Source: Enterococcus sp. BWB1-3
GTDB taxonomy: Bacteria > Bacillota > Bacilli > Lactobacillales > Enterococcaceae
NCBI RefSeq assembly: GCF_016745275.1
Contig: NZ_JADOEP010000003.1
Coordinates: 124,001 to 188,000, forward strand
Direction: 5' to 3'
DNA length: 64,000 bases
The notes beneath the pieces were generated by a model. The model worked only from the letters and a program-made list of their open reading frames with translations. It did not search any database and had not been told where the DNA came from. This document shows positions 44,708 to 53,151 of this stretch, piece after piece. Made by a program: the position numbers and the translations under genes. Each line of letters starts with the position of its first letter. Position 1 is the stretch's first letter.

Positions 44708-45346
44708 TTAGTCCCTGCTTTGGATGACTGCAATCACTCCAGAGGTAAAGGAGAAAGATGCTGTCTGTCCAACAAATTCATTACTTGCATATGAAGTTGG
44801 AACTGGAACCTGATGCTGATTCAGCAGATACTTACTGTCCTTAAGTGTCAGATCATTCACTGGTGTCAGACAGCAGTAAGCCAGATAATTCATTCCGGCT
44901 TCTCTTCCAACTGTATATTCTCCCGGCAAAAAATATCGGATGCTATTCTGTCGATCCCTTAAACCAATTTGCTGAGTATATGAACGAAAACGCTCCTCCA
45001 GCGGCAGCCAGAGATTCGCGAGAAAATGATCTAAACGTCCGCCCGTTGCACCAATAATTGTCACTGTTGCTTTCGGAAACCGTTTAAAAACCTGATCAAG
45101 AGCCAGCTGCGTATCTGTATCGTCTTTTTCAGGCTTGGACGTGATAACCTCGACTGCTTCCTTTTCTACATAAGCTTTTTCATTGGCACTCAAGGAATCA
45201 AAATCACCTACAGCTAAATCCAAAGGCCAGCCCTGTTCCAAGATAAACAGACTTCCGCGGTCAACACCGGCAAAATAATCAAATTCAGAAGAATGAATCG
45301 CTGGCCATTCTTCATTTGAGCCGCCAGCAACGATTAATAAATTCAT
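44708..45346 (-). CDS. thiN: Thiamine pyrophosphokinase
   Basis: 212-residue enzyme transferring pyrophosphate from ATP to thiamine, giving the cofactor directly. Recognised by FAGVDRGSLFILE, AVGDFDSLS, KPEKDDTDTQLALD and IIGATGGRLDHFLANL. Its ATG overlaps the rpe stop by four bases (ATGA), so the two are coupled, as in Bacillus (rsgA-rpe-thiN). Confidence 0.93.
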   Translation of the reverse strand: MNLLIVAGGSNEEWPAIHSSEFDYFAGVDRGSLFILEQGWPLDLAVGDFDSLSANEKAYVEKEAVEVITSKPEKDDTDTQLALDQVFKRFPKATVTIIGATGGRLDHFLANLWLPLEERFRSYTQQIGLRDRQNSIRYFLPGEYTVGREAGMNYLAYCCLTPVNDLTLKDSKYLLNQHQVPVPTSYASNEFVGQTASFSFTSGVIAVIQSRD

Positions 45347-45996
45347 TGATTCAACACAGCCCGTAATGCATCAATCCGCTCTTTTGGATCCTCTGCACTA
45401 TAAATATAAGAACCTGCTACAAATACGTCTGCACCTGCATCTTTACATTTTTGAGCTGTTTCAGGAACAATCCCTCCATCTACTTCAATCTCATAAGTAT
45501 ACCCCTTTGTTTCTCTCCACTCTTTTAACTGAGCAATCTTACTCAGCTGGCTTTCAATAAAGCTTTGTCCGCCAAAGCCCGGATTTACAGTCATAATTAA
45601 AACAAGGTCTGCTAAATCCAATACCTCTTCAATAGCGGAAAGAGGTGTACCTGGATTAACTACTACGCCGGCTTTGACATCAGCCTGTTTAATCATCTGC
45701 ATTGCCCGGTGAATATGCGGCGTGGATTCTTGGTGTACAGTAATAATATCTGCACCTGCTTCTGCGAATGCCTTAATATAGTTTTCCGGCTGCTGAATCA
45801 TCAAATGTACATCTAAAGGCAGCTTGGTTGTCGGACGAATCGCTGAAACAACATTTGGACCCAGCGTAATATTCGGAACAAATTGTCCGTCCATTACATC
45901 CACATGGATATAATCGGCACCCAGCTTCTCTACTAACTGAATATCTCTTTCCAAATTTGCAAAATCTGCGCTCAAAATTGATGGGGCTATTTTCAT
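45343..45996 (-). CDS. rpe: Ribulose-phosphate 3-epimerase
   Basis: 217-residue TIM-barrel enzyme of the pentose phosphate pathway interconverting ribulose-5- and xylulose-5-phosphate. Signature segments are KIAPSILSADFANLE, HVDVMDGQFVPNIT, MTVNPGFGGQSFI and EVDGGIVPETA. AAAGGAG precedes the ATG. It sits between rsgA and thiN. Confidence 0.97.
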   Translation of the reverse strand: MKIAPSILSADFANLERDIQLVEKLGADYIHVDVMDGQFVPNITLGPNVVSAIRPTTKLPLDVHLMIQQPENYIKAFAEAGADIITVHQESTPHIHRAMQMIKQADVKAGVVVNPGTPLSAIEEVLDLADLVLIMTVNPGFGGQSFIESQLSKIAQLKEWRETKGYTYEIEVDGGIVPETAQKCKDAGADVFVAGSYIYSAEDPKERIDALRAVLNQ

Positions 45997-46116
45997 AGTA
46001 TGTATCTCCTTTGATTTTATTGATATCCGCCCACTCTTTCAATCCATGAAGGATGAGTGGATTTCTTCTTCAGCTACTTGCTATTATTTTTAATAAGACC
46101 GTCTCCATTAAATAAA

Positions 46117-47016
46117 TCAGTTTCCTTTTTTCTTCTTGTAAATGGGTCGGCGGTCTTCAATTTCTGAAAGAAACTGCAAATAATTATCATACCTTGTCTG
46201 AGCAATTTCTCCTGTTTCAACTTGCTTTTTGACCTCGCAGCCAGGTTCTTTTCTGTGCATGCACTCTCGAAACTTACAATGGGGCGCAGCTTTTACAAAT
46301 TCAGGAAACTGTTTGGGTAATTCGACTGCATCCATTTCAAGAAAATCAATCGAACTAAACCCAGGAGTATCTGCAACCAGACCTTCGTACAGAGGAATAA
46401 GCTCCACATGTCTAGTTGTATGCTTCCCGCGCCCAAGAGATTCGGAAATCTCTCCAGTTGCCAATTGAAGCTCCGGTGAAATTTTGTTTAATAAGGTGGA
46501 TTTCCCTGCACCGGACTGCCCCATAAAAACGGTCAGACGGTCCGGAAAATATTGCTCCAGTTCTCGAATCGATGCCTGATCATCGATAGAATCGTCTCCA
46601 AAAATAATAGGATAGGATGGCTGATACACCTTTTTGATTTCCTTCAGCAGTTCTTTTTCTTCTTCACTAAACAAATCGATTTTTGTTAAATAAATGACCG
46701 GTTCGATCTCCTTGTATTCCAATGTCACTAAAAAGCGATCCAACAGGTTATAGGAAAAATTCGGTTCTACTACACTCATCACGACAACACCAATGTCGAC
46801 ATTGGCAACTGACGGACGAACTAATTCATTTTTTCTCGGTAAAATCTCCAGCAGGTAACCATCTGTCAAGTTATCGCTTTCAAAAATTACATCGTCTCCA
46901 ACCATGGGAGTAATGTTTCGATTGCGAAAATTCCCTCTGGCTCTTGTTTGAAATGTTTCACCTTCTGCATAAACATAATAAAACCCGCTCAATGCTTTTC
47001 TAATTTGACCGTTCAA
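46117..47016 (-). CDS. rsgA: Ribosome small subunit GTPase RsgA
   Basis: Circularly permuted GTPase that checks late 30S assembly. An N-terminal OB fold (RGNFRNRNITPMVGDDV) is followed by motifs in permuted order: TKIDL (G4), GQSGAGKSTLLN (G1), GRGKHTTRHVE (G2), DTPGFSS (G3), then the zinc site CKFRECMHRKEPGC. I set the start at the TTG preceded by AGGAGGG, 17 codons inside the open frame, giving 299 residues as in relatives. Confidence 0.94.
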   Translation of the reverse strand: MNGQIRKALSGFYYVYAEGETFQTRARGNFRNRNITPMVGDDVIFESDNLTDGYLLEILPRKNELVRPSVANVDIGVVVMSVVEPNFSYNLLDRFLVTLEYKEIEPVIYLTKIDLFSEEEKELLKEIKKVYQPSYPIIFGDDSIDDQASIRELEQYFPDRLTVFMGQSGAGKSTLLNKISPELQLATGEISESLGRGKHTTRHVELIPLYEGLVADTPGFSSIDFLEMDAVELPKQFPEFVKAAPHCKFRECMHRKEPGCEVKKQVETGEIAQTRYDNYLQFLSEIEDRRPIYKKKKGN

Positions 47017-47156
47017 TGTATCCCTCCTAACCAATCCGAATATACAAGAAAAATCGAGAAGATGCAAGGACTGTCCATGTTTTTTACCGAATTGAACATA
47101 TCATTCATTAAAAATTTTGAATAAGCAATTATAATTGAAACTCTTTAAACATATAA

Positions 47157-47185
47157 AACAACCCGAAAGAGCCGTTTTTTCGGAA
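47157..47185 (-). terminator. Second terminator between prkC and rsgA
   Basis: CCGAAA and TTTCGG frame a short loop, with TTGTTTT following on the minus strand. It lies about 110 bases beyond the first terminator of the kinase operon. Confidence 0.5.
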
Positions 47186-47262
47186 AGTCGCTACACTCTT
47201 ACCTCTTTGATAAAAAAATCCTTTCACCTAAATTGATTGCTGTTCTCCCCCTCTGATAATTG

Positions 47263-47302
47263 AAAAAACATCGGAACCGCCAATTTCTGACATGCTCCGA
47301 TG
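47263..47302 (-). terminator. Terminator of the prkC operon
   Basis: CATCGGA and TCCGATG form a stem followed by six Ts on the minus strand, about 45 bases after the prkC stop. Confidence 0.7.
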
Positions 47303-47345
47303 CTGCATTTAAGTTTACTTGTAAAAACAAACAGCTGTGGTCTTT

Positions 47346-49523
47346 CTATTCACCTTCGGAATCTTCTGATGAAGGAGATTCATTCTGTGTCGGTCCGCTG
47401 GAATAATAGATCGTAACCGTTTCTCCTTTTTCAAGACTTGTACCGGAGGACGGATTTGTTCTGATTACTGAATCTTTTGTTTCATTCGAAGTTTCCACCT
47501 GTTCAGATACCTTAAATCCTTTTTTCTCCAGCTCAGACTTAGCTTCTGATCGTGACATCCTCACTACATCAGGTACTTCCACCATTTCAGCACCGGAGCT
47601 GACTACCAAAGTGATTTTTCCTGTCTTCGGGTTAAACGTTGAACCAGCTCCCGGGCTTTGAGAAATCACATTGCCCTTGGCTACAGTACTGCTGGATTTT
47701 TCTTCTTTAGAAATACGATCCTGACTCACCCCTAAAGCAACCAGTGCATTTACAGCATTGTCATAGCTGTAGTCTTTATAATTGATCAGTGTCGTATTAT
47801 CCGATCCGCTGCTGACTGTCAGTGTGATTTCATCATTCACCGGATCAAAAGAAGTTCCGGCTCCCGGATTTTGGCGGATAACATAGCCTTCTGTTACTGT
47901 ATCACTTGCTTCTTCTTCATATAAAATATTTTCTTCTTTAATACCCAAAGCCAGTAAAGCGGCTACTGCATTCTCGTAAGAATAGTCAACATAATTATCC
48001 AAAGAAACATTTTTCGGGCCGGTACTGACTACCAGAGTCACCTGATCATTCTTAGGATCAACTTCTGTTCCCTCTTCCGGTGTCTGACGGATAACTTTAT
48101 CTGCATCGACTTCCAGACTATTTTCTTTTTCAATTTTTATATTGCTCTCAAGGAAGCCCAGCTTCTTCATCGCTTCAATCGCATCTTTTTGTGTCCAGTC
48201 TGTGTAATCATCTATCTTGATTTTTTTGTTGCCGGTACTAATATAAAGAACAACAGACTTCTTCTTCTTCACGCTGGCACCTGCAGCAGGATCTGTCTTA
48301 ACCACTTTTCCTTCTTCAATCTCATCATCCGGAAGTTTTTTTACTTCATCTGTTACTTCAAGATCTGCGGCTTCCAGCTCTTTTCGAGCCTCTTCCTGTG
48401 TTTTGTTTCTAACATCAGGAACCATCACCTCGTTCTTGCCTCCACCGGCAAAAAATAGAACAGCTCCGACTGCCAACGCTATAAATAACAGAACAAGGAA
48501 AATTATAATAAATTTCTTTCGTCTCTTTTTCGGCTTTGTTTTCTCTTCCGGTTTTTCTTCAACAGAGGCTCCTTCTGTTTCATCTCCCAGAGTTTCTAAA
48601 GCAGCAAGAGCTTCTGCCGCCTGAGTTTCATCCAAAGGGGTCAAAACCATTGTTTCGCCGTTCAATGCTGTCGGTTCCCATCTGGACTCATTTAGCCGGT
48701 CCACATTCAAGACAGTATAAAGGTCTCTTGACATTTCCTCCGCTGATTTATAGCGGTCGGCAGGATCCTTGGCTGTCGCATGCAAAACGATATTTTCCAG
48801 CGATTGAGGAACATTGGAGTCAAATGAGCGAACAGACGGCATTTCCTCCTGAAAGTGTTTCAAAGCAATAGTTACCGCTGATTCTCCATCAAACGGAACA
48901 GTTCCTGTCAGCATTTCATACAAAATAACACCTACTGCATAAATATCTGACTGGTTTGTCGCCATGCTGCCTCTGGCCTGTTCTGGAGAAAGGTAATGAA
49001 CAGAGCCCAGCATTGTATTGGTTTGAGTAATTGATGTCTCAGACAGCGCAATTGCAATACCAAAATCTGTAATTTTAACAACACCATTTTCATCAATCAA
49101 AATATTTTGCGGCTTCAGATCCCGGTGAATAATGCGGTGTTCATGTGCAAGGGAAACAGCTGATAAAATTTGTTCCATAATATCAACAACTTGCGCATAC
49201 ATAATTGGATAATAGGTATGGATGTATCGTTTAAGGTCCATTCCTTTAACATATTCCATTACCAGATACTGCAGTCCATCTTCCTCGTCGACATCATATA
49301 CACTGACAATATTAGGATGAACCAACTCGGATGCAGCCAATGCTTCTCTTTGAAAACGCCGAATGGCCGCTTGATCATTTTGGAAGTCAAACCGCAGGAC
49401 TTTCACTGCAACATCCCGATCCAAAATCAAATCATGGGCTAAAAAGACATTGGCCATTCCGCCGCTGCCGATATTACCGATAATCTGATAGCGGCCGTTT
49501 AATTTTCTGCCGATTTCTATCAT
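47346..49523 (-). CDS. prkC: Serine/threonine protein kinase with five PASTA domains (PrkC/IreK type)
   Basis: Membrane kinase that senses cell-wall fragments and controls envelope stress and intrinsic cephalosporin resistance in enterococci. The kinase domain spans residues 1-275 ([34 protein letters not shown]), a membrane helix lies at about 337-358, and five PASTA repeats follow outside, ending in a Ser-rich tail. The 725-residue length matches IreK of E. faecalis. It follows its phosphatase gene by three bases, the conserved arrangement. Confidence 0.95.
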   Translation of the reverse strand: MIEIGRKLNGRYQIIGNIGSGGMANVFLAHDLILDRDVAVKVLRFDFQNDQAAIRRFQREALAASELVHPNIVSVYDVDEEDGLQYLVMEYVKGMDLKRYIHTYYPIMYAQVVDIMEQILSAVSLAHEHRIIHRDLKPQNILIDENGVVKITDFGIAIALSETSITQTNTMLGSVHYLSPEQARGSMATNQSDIYAVGVILYEMLTGTVPFDGESAVTIALKHFQEEMPSVRSFDSNVPQSLENIVLHATAKDPADRYKSAEEMSRDLYTVLNVDRLNESRWEPTALNGETMVLTPLDETQAAEALAALETLGDETEGASVEEKPEEKTKPKKRRKKFIIIFLVLLFIALAVGAVLFFAGGGKNEVMVPDVRNKTQEEARKELEAADLEVTDEVKKLPDDEIEEGKVVKTDPAAGASVKKKKSVVLYISTGNKKIKIDDYTDWTQKDAIEAMKKLGFLESNIKIEKENSLEVDADKVIRQTPEEGTEVDPKNDQVTLVVSTGPKNVSLDNYVDYSYENAVAALLALGIKEENILYEEEASDTVTEGYVIRQNPGAGTSFDPVNDEITLTVSSGSDNTTLINYKDYSYDNAVNALVALGVSQDRISKEEKSSSTVAKGNVISQSPGAGSTFNPKTGKITLVVSSGAEMVEVPDVVRMSRSEAKSELEKKGFKVSEQVETSNETKDSVIRTNPSSGTSLEKGETVTIYYSSGPTQNESPSSEDSEGE

Positions 49524-49526
49524 CGG

Positions 49527-50270
49527 TTACTCCTCCTCACTCTTGTCAAAGTGTATTACGAGAACGGTGATATTATCAACGCCTCCTGCTTCATTTGCCA
49601 AAGAAATCAGCGTTGCCACTTTTTCTTCCAGCGAAATTCCAGAAATAAGAACAGTTAAAATCATTTCTTCAGAAACCATGTTTGTCAGACCATCCGAACA
49701 CAGCAGCAGGTAATCGCCTTCTGCACTGCCATGGTTGGCAACATCCACTTCAACGGTTTTCGGCATTCCCAGCGAACGGGTCAGTACATTTTTTCGAGGA
49801 TGATTGAACGCCATTTCCTGCGTAATTTCTCCGGACTTCACCAATTCATTGACAAGAGAATGGTCCTCAGTCAACTGCATCATCTGCTGATTCCGTACTA
49901 AATATGCGCGGCTGTCTCCGATATTAGCCAAAACAAATGTCTCACCCAGTAAAACTGCACTGACGATTGTTGTGCCCATTCCTGAATATTCCGGAACAGA
50001 CTGGCCTTTTTCATAGATTTTTTCATTTTCTTCCTGAATCATTTGAATCAGCCATTGTGCGGCTTTATCAGCTGAATCAATATCGTTTTCTGTCCACCGT
50101 TCTCCCAGGTAATTGACTGCCATCTGACTGGCAACATCACCGGCCTGATGCCCACCCATTCCGTCAGCAAGAAGTGCCAGCGAAATGCCGGCTTTATTCT
50201 CAAATACGCCTGCATAATCCTGATTTGTATTTCGTTTACGCCCAATATCTGTTTGAAAATTGATTTTCAC
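49527..50270 (-). CDS. stp: PP2C-type serine/threonine phosphatase (Stp/IreP)
   Basis: 247-residue metal-dependent phosphatase that reverses PrkC phosphorylation. Metal-binding motifs are NQDYAGVFEN, LLADGMGGHQAGDVAS, NIGDSRAYL, LLLCSDGLTNM and GGVDNITVLVI. I take the GTG preceded by GAGGTGG as start, matching the length of IreP; a 13-codon longer frame overlaps rsmB. It is co-transcribed with rsmB upstream and prkC downstream. Confidence 0.94.
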   Translation of the reverse strand: MKINFQTDIGRKRNTNQDYAGVFENKAGISLALLADGMGGHQAGDVASQMAVNYLGERWTENDIDSADKAAQWLIQMIQEENEKIYEKGQSVPEYSGMGTTIVSAVLLGETFVLANIGDSRAYLVRNQQMMQLTEDHSLVNELVKSGEITQEMAFNHPRKNVLTRSLGMPKTVEVDVANHGSAEGDYLLLCSDGLTNMVSEEMILTVLISGISLEEKVATLISLANEAGGVDNITVLVIHFDKSEEE

Positions 50271-50284
50271 TTGTTCCACCTCAT

Positions 50285-51649
50285 TTAAGAAACTTTCTGC
50301 ATGCAGCAAATAAAGAAACCGTCTGTTAAAAACTGGTGCGGATAAATTGTCAGCATTTGATCTTCTATTGAAGTTTCAAGAATCTCACTAACCTGCACAT
50401 CAATTTTTTTAAACTCGGGATGCTTCGATAAAAATGCTGCCACCACTTCCTGATTCTCTTCTTTCGCGATCGTGCATGTGCTATAGACCATTATACCCCA
50501 TTGCTTTAAGGTCTGCGCAGTATTTTCAAGGATTTCCAACTGAATTTTCGGCAGCTGTTCAAAATCCCCAGCGGTCTTATGATATTTAATATCCGGTTTT
50601 CTTCTCATTAGTCCAAGTCCTGAGCATGGCGCATCTACTAAAATACGATCAAACGTTTCTGCCGGAAAGTGTTCATTTACTTTTCTGGCATCCAGCTCTT
50701 TCGTTTCTACCAGTCCAGTCAGTCCCAATCTTGCTGCATTTTCTTTAATCAGCTTTATTTTATGGGGATGAATATCCAGTGCCGTAACTTTCCCGCCTTT
50801 TGCTGCATCTAGAAAAGTGGCAATGTGAGTTGTTTTACCCCCCGGAGCTGCACAGGCATCCAAAACCCGATGCTGTGCTTCCACCTGTAATGCTGGGGCT
50901 GCCAGCATGGAGCTTTCATCCTGAATGGTAATTTCTCCGGCTTTAAACAACTGACTGCCAGCCAAAAATCCTTTTTCTGCGACAATTCCATAAGGCGAAA
51001 TCTCACTTGGAACAGCTTCAATTCCATCTTCAGATAATTCTTCAATCACTGTGGTGCGATCCAAACGCTGTACATCCACCCGTGCACTGGCATGACTTCG
51101 TTCAAACAATGACAAACCCAGCTTTTTTGTTTCGTCTATTCCAATTTGACTCACTAATTTTTCTGTCAGCCACAAAGGCATACTGATCTCTGCAGAGAGC
51201 CGTTCCATAGGATCGCTGATTTTTTCCACTTCTGGAAGACCTTCTCTTTGAATCGTTCGCAGAACACCGTTTACAAACTTGCCGATACCGCTGTTGCCTC
51301 TTTCTTTGGCAATCTCAACTGCTTCATTGATAATCGCATGATCCGGAACTTTATCCAGATAAACAGATTGATAAATCGAAAGAATCAGCAGATTTTTTAC
51401 CCAGTTATCTACTTTTTTTGCTTTTTTTATGAATGGAGACAAATAATACTCCAACAATAATTTTCTGCTGAGTGTACCATATACCAGTTCAGTAAACAAG
51501 CGACCGTCCTGAGCAGAAAGCTTTGATTTTTCAATCATTTCACTTAACAGCAGATTGGAGTACGCACCGCCTGTATCAACACGTTCAATTGTTTCCAGCG
51601 CAGCATAACGGACAGAGTGTCTGATCTTCGCCGAGATTTTCTTTCCCAT
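50285..51649 (-). CDS. rsmB: 16S rRNA (cytosine-967 C5)-methyltransferase RsmB
   Basis: 454-residue methyltransferase with an N-terminal NusB-like RNA-binding domain (RYAALETIERVDTGGAYSN) and a C-terminal Rossmann domain (VLDACAAPGGKTTHIA, ILVDAPCSGLGLMRRKPD, VYSTCTI with the catalytic cysteines). It begins right after the fmt stop with no gap. The neighbouring rlmN found here in Bacillus is absent. Confidence 0.94.
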   Translation of the reverse strand: MGKKISAKIRHSVRYAALETIERVDTGGAYSNLLLSEMIEKSKLSAQDGRLFTELVYGTLSRKLLLEYYLSPFIKKAKKVDNWVKNLLILSIYQSVYLDKVPDHAIINEAVEIAKERGNSGIGKFVNGVLRTIQREGLPEVEKISDPMERLSAEISMPLWLTEKLVSQIGIDETKKLGLSLFERSHASARVDVQRLDRTTVIEELSEDGIEAVPSEISPYGIVAEKGFLAGSQLFKAGEITIQDESSMLAAPALQVEAQHRVLDACAAPGGKTTHIATFLDAAKGGKVTALDIHPHKIKLIKENAARLGLTGLVETKELDARKVNEHFPAETFDRILVDAPCSGLGLMRRKPDIKYHKTAGDFEQLPKIQLEILENTAQTLKQWGIMVYSTCTIAKEENQEVVAAFLSKHPEFKKIDVQVSEILETSIEDQMLTIYPHQFLTDGFFICCMQKVS

Positions 51650-52591
51650 CTAGTCCACCTTCTCCATTTCTTTCACTGCCTGACCTGAGCCGTTTAAAAA
51701 TTCTTGAATAGACAGTCTGCCTTTTCCGGAAGGTTGAAGACTATTCAAAGAAAGAACTGTACCTTCCCCGCAGGCAATCCACAACTCTTTTTTAGTTCGT
51801 TTAATAATCGTCCTTGGTTCTGCTTCAGTAGTTTCCAATAACGGAGAAACCTCCCATAATTTCCAGTTTATTCCCTGATAGGTCGTGAAAGCAGTCGGCC
51901 AAGGTCTCATTCCTCTGACCTGACAATCAATCTGTTCCGCAGTTTTTTGCCAGTCGATTTTTTCCTGCTCTCTGGTAATATTCGGAGAGAATGTTGCCTG
52001 TGACTCGTCCTGAGGAACAGGCTTAAGCGCTCCAGACAGGATTTCAGGCAATACTTCCAAAAGCAGTTCTTTTCCTACAACACTCAACTTGTCAAACATT
52101 GTTCCTACATCATCCTGTGTCAAAATAGGAATACTTCGTTGAGCATAGATACCTCCTGCATCCATTTTTTTGATCATTTCCATAATGGTTACACCTGTTT
52201 CTTTTTCCCCATTTATAATGGAATAGTGGACAGGTGCACCACCGCGATATTTTGGTAAAAGGGACGCATGTACATTCACCGCCCCCAATACAGGTGCCTG
52301 CAGCAGGCGTTCCGGCAAGAACTGACCAAATGCTGCGGTTACAATAATATCCGGCTTAAGAGCAATTACTGTTTCCATTTCCTCGGAGCCAGATATTTTT
52401 TCCGGCTGCAGTACCTTCAGACCGTGCTTTAATGCTGCCTCTTTTACAGGAGGAGCTGTCAAAATTCTTTTTCTTCCGACAGGACGATCTGGTTGTGTTA
52501 CTACTGCTGCTACTTCATACCCGGCTTCTAAAAGACCTTCTAAAATGGGAACTGAAAATGTGGGCGTTCCCATAAAAATAATTTTAGTCAT
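51650..52591 (-). CDS. fmt: Methionyl-tRNA formyltransferase
   Basis: Enzyme that formylates initiator Met-tRNA. It carries TKIIFMGTPTFSVPILE at the start, NVHASLLPKYRGGAPVHYSI, and the C-terminal tRNA-binding domain. The chosen ATG (GGAGAAG upstream) overlaps the def stop by eight bases and gives 313 residues; a longer frame reads into def and is not used. def-fmt coupling is typical, since Def later removes the formyl group. Confidence 0.95.
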   Translation of the reverse strand: MTKIIFMGTPTFSVPILEGLLEAGYEVAAVVTQPDRPVGRKRILTAPPVKEAALKHGLKVLQPEKISGSEEMETVIALKPDIIVTAAFGQFLPERLLQAPVLGAVNVHASLLPKYRGGAPVHYSIINGEKETGVTIMEMIKKMDAGGIYAQRSIPILTQDDVGTMFDKLSVVGKELLLEVLPEILSGALKPVPQDESQATFSPNITREQEKIDWQKTAEQIDCQVRGMRPWPTAFTTYQGINWKLWEVSPLLETTEAEPRTIIKRTKKELWIACGEGTVLSLNSLQPSGKGRLSIQEFLNGSGQAVKEMEKVD

Positions 52592-53078
52592 CCAACTTCT
52601 CCTCCATATATGCATCCAGATCTTCTGGAGCAATTTCTTCAATGATCTTATCAATGAACACTTTCCCATTCAAATGATCAATTTCATGCTGAAATGCACG
52701 CGCCAAATAACCATAGGCAGTCACTTCAATTTCTTCGCCTTCCCGATCAAAGTAACGAACCGTTATCTCTTCAGAACGTTCAACAGTCCCATATCTATTG
52801 GGGATACTGAGACAGCCTTCCACATCAATATCTACCCCGTTTCTTTCAATAATTTCAGGATTGATCAGCTCAAAACGTCCAGTTTCTTCATCGATTTCAA
52901 TGACTGCAAGTTGAAGGTTCTTTCCTATCTGCGGAGCTGCAATCCCGATGCCGTCATGGGCTGTCATGGTGTCATACATATCATCTAACAGCTGTATAAT
53001 CTCATCTGTAATCAGTGTCACTGGTTTTGCTTTTGCGGTCAACTTGTTATCAGGGTAAAGCACGATTGGATAACGCAT
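52584..53078 (-). CDS. def: Peptide deformylase
   Basis: 164-residue metal enzyme that removes the N-formyl group from nascent proteins. The three signature motifs are GIGIAAPQIG, EGCLSIP and QHEIDHLNG, holding the metal-binding Cys and two His. It is the shorter of the deformylase types found in Firmicutes; a second copy may exist elsewhere in the genome. It lies between priA and fmt. Confidence 0.95.
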   Translation of the reverse strand: MRYPIVLYPDNKLTAKAKPVTLITDEIIQLLDDMYDTMTAHDGIGIAAPQIGKNLQLAVIEIDEETGRFELINPEIIERNGVDIDVEGCLSIPNRYGTVERSEEITVRYFDREGEEIEVTAYGYLARAFQHEIDHLNGKVFIDKIIEEIAPEDLDAYMEEKLDD

Positions 53079-53151
53079 TCGCTTTCCTCTTTTCTAACAT
53101 CTATTTCGTCATTAATTGAATATTTCCTGCTTTTGCACTTCTTATGAAAAC

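Noticed and set aside
46117-47067. Longer rsgA start (17 more codons)
   Set aside because: The extra residues do not fit the family, and AGGAGGG marks the internal TTG as the start.
51650-52669. Longer fmt start (26 more codons)
   Set aside because: It reads into def in another frame; the family N-terminus TKIIFMGTPTF starts at the internal ATG.
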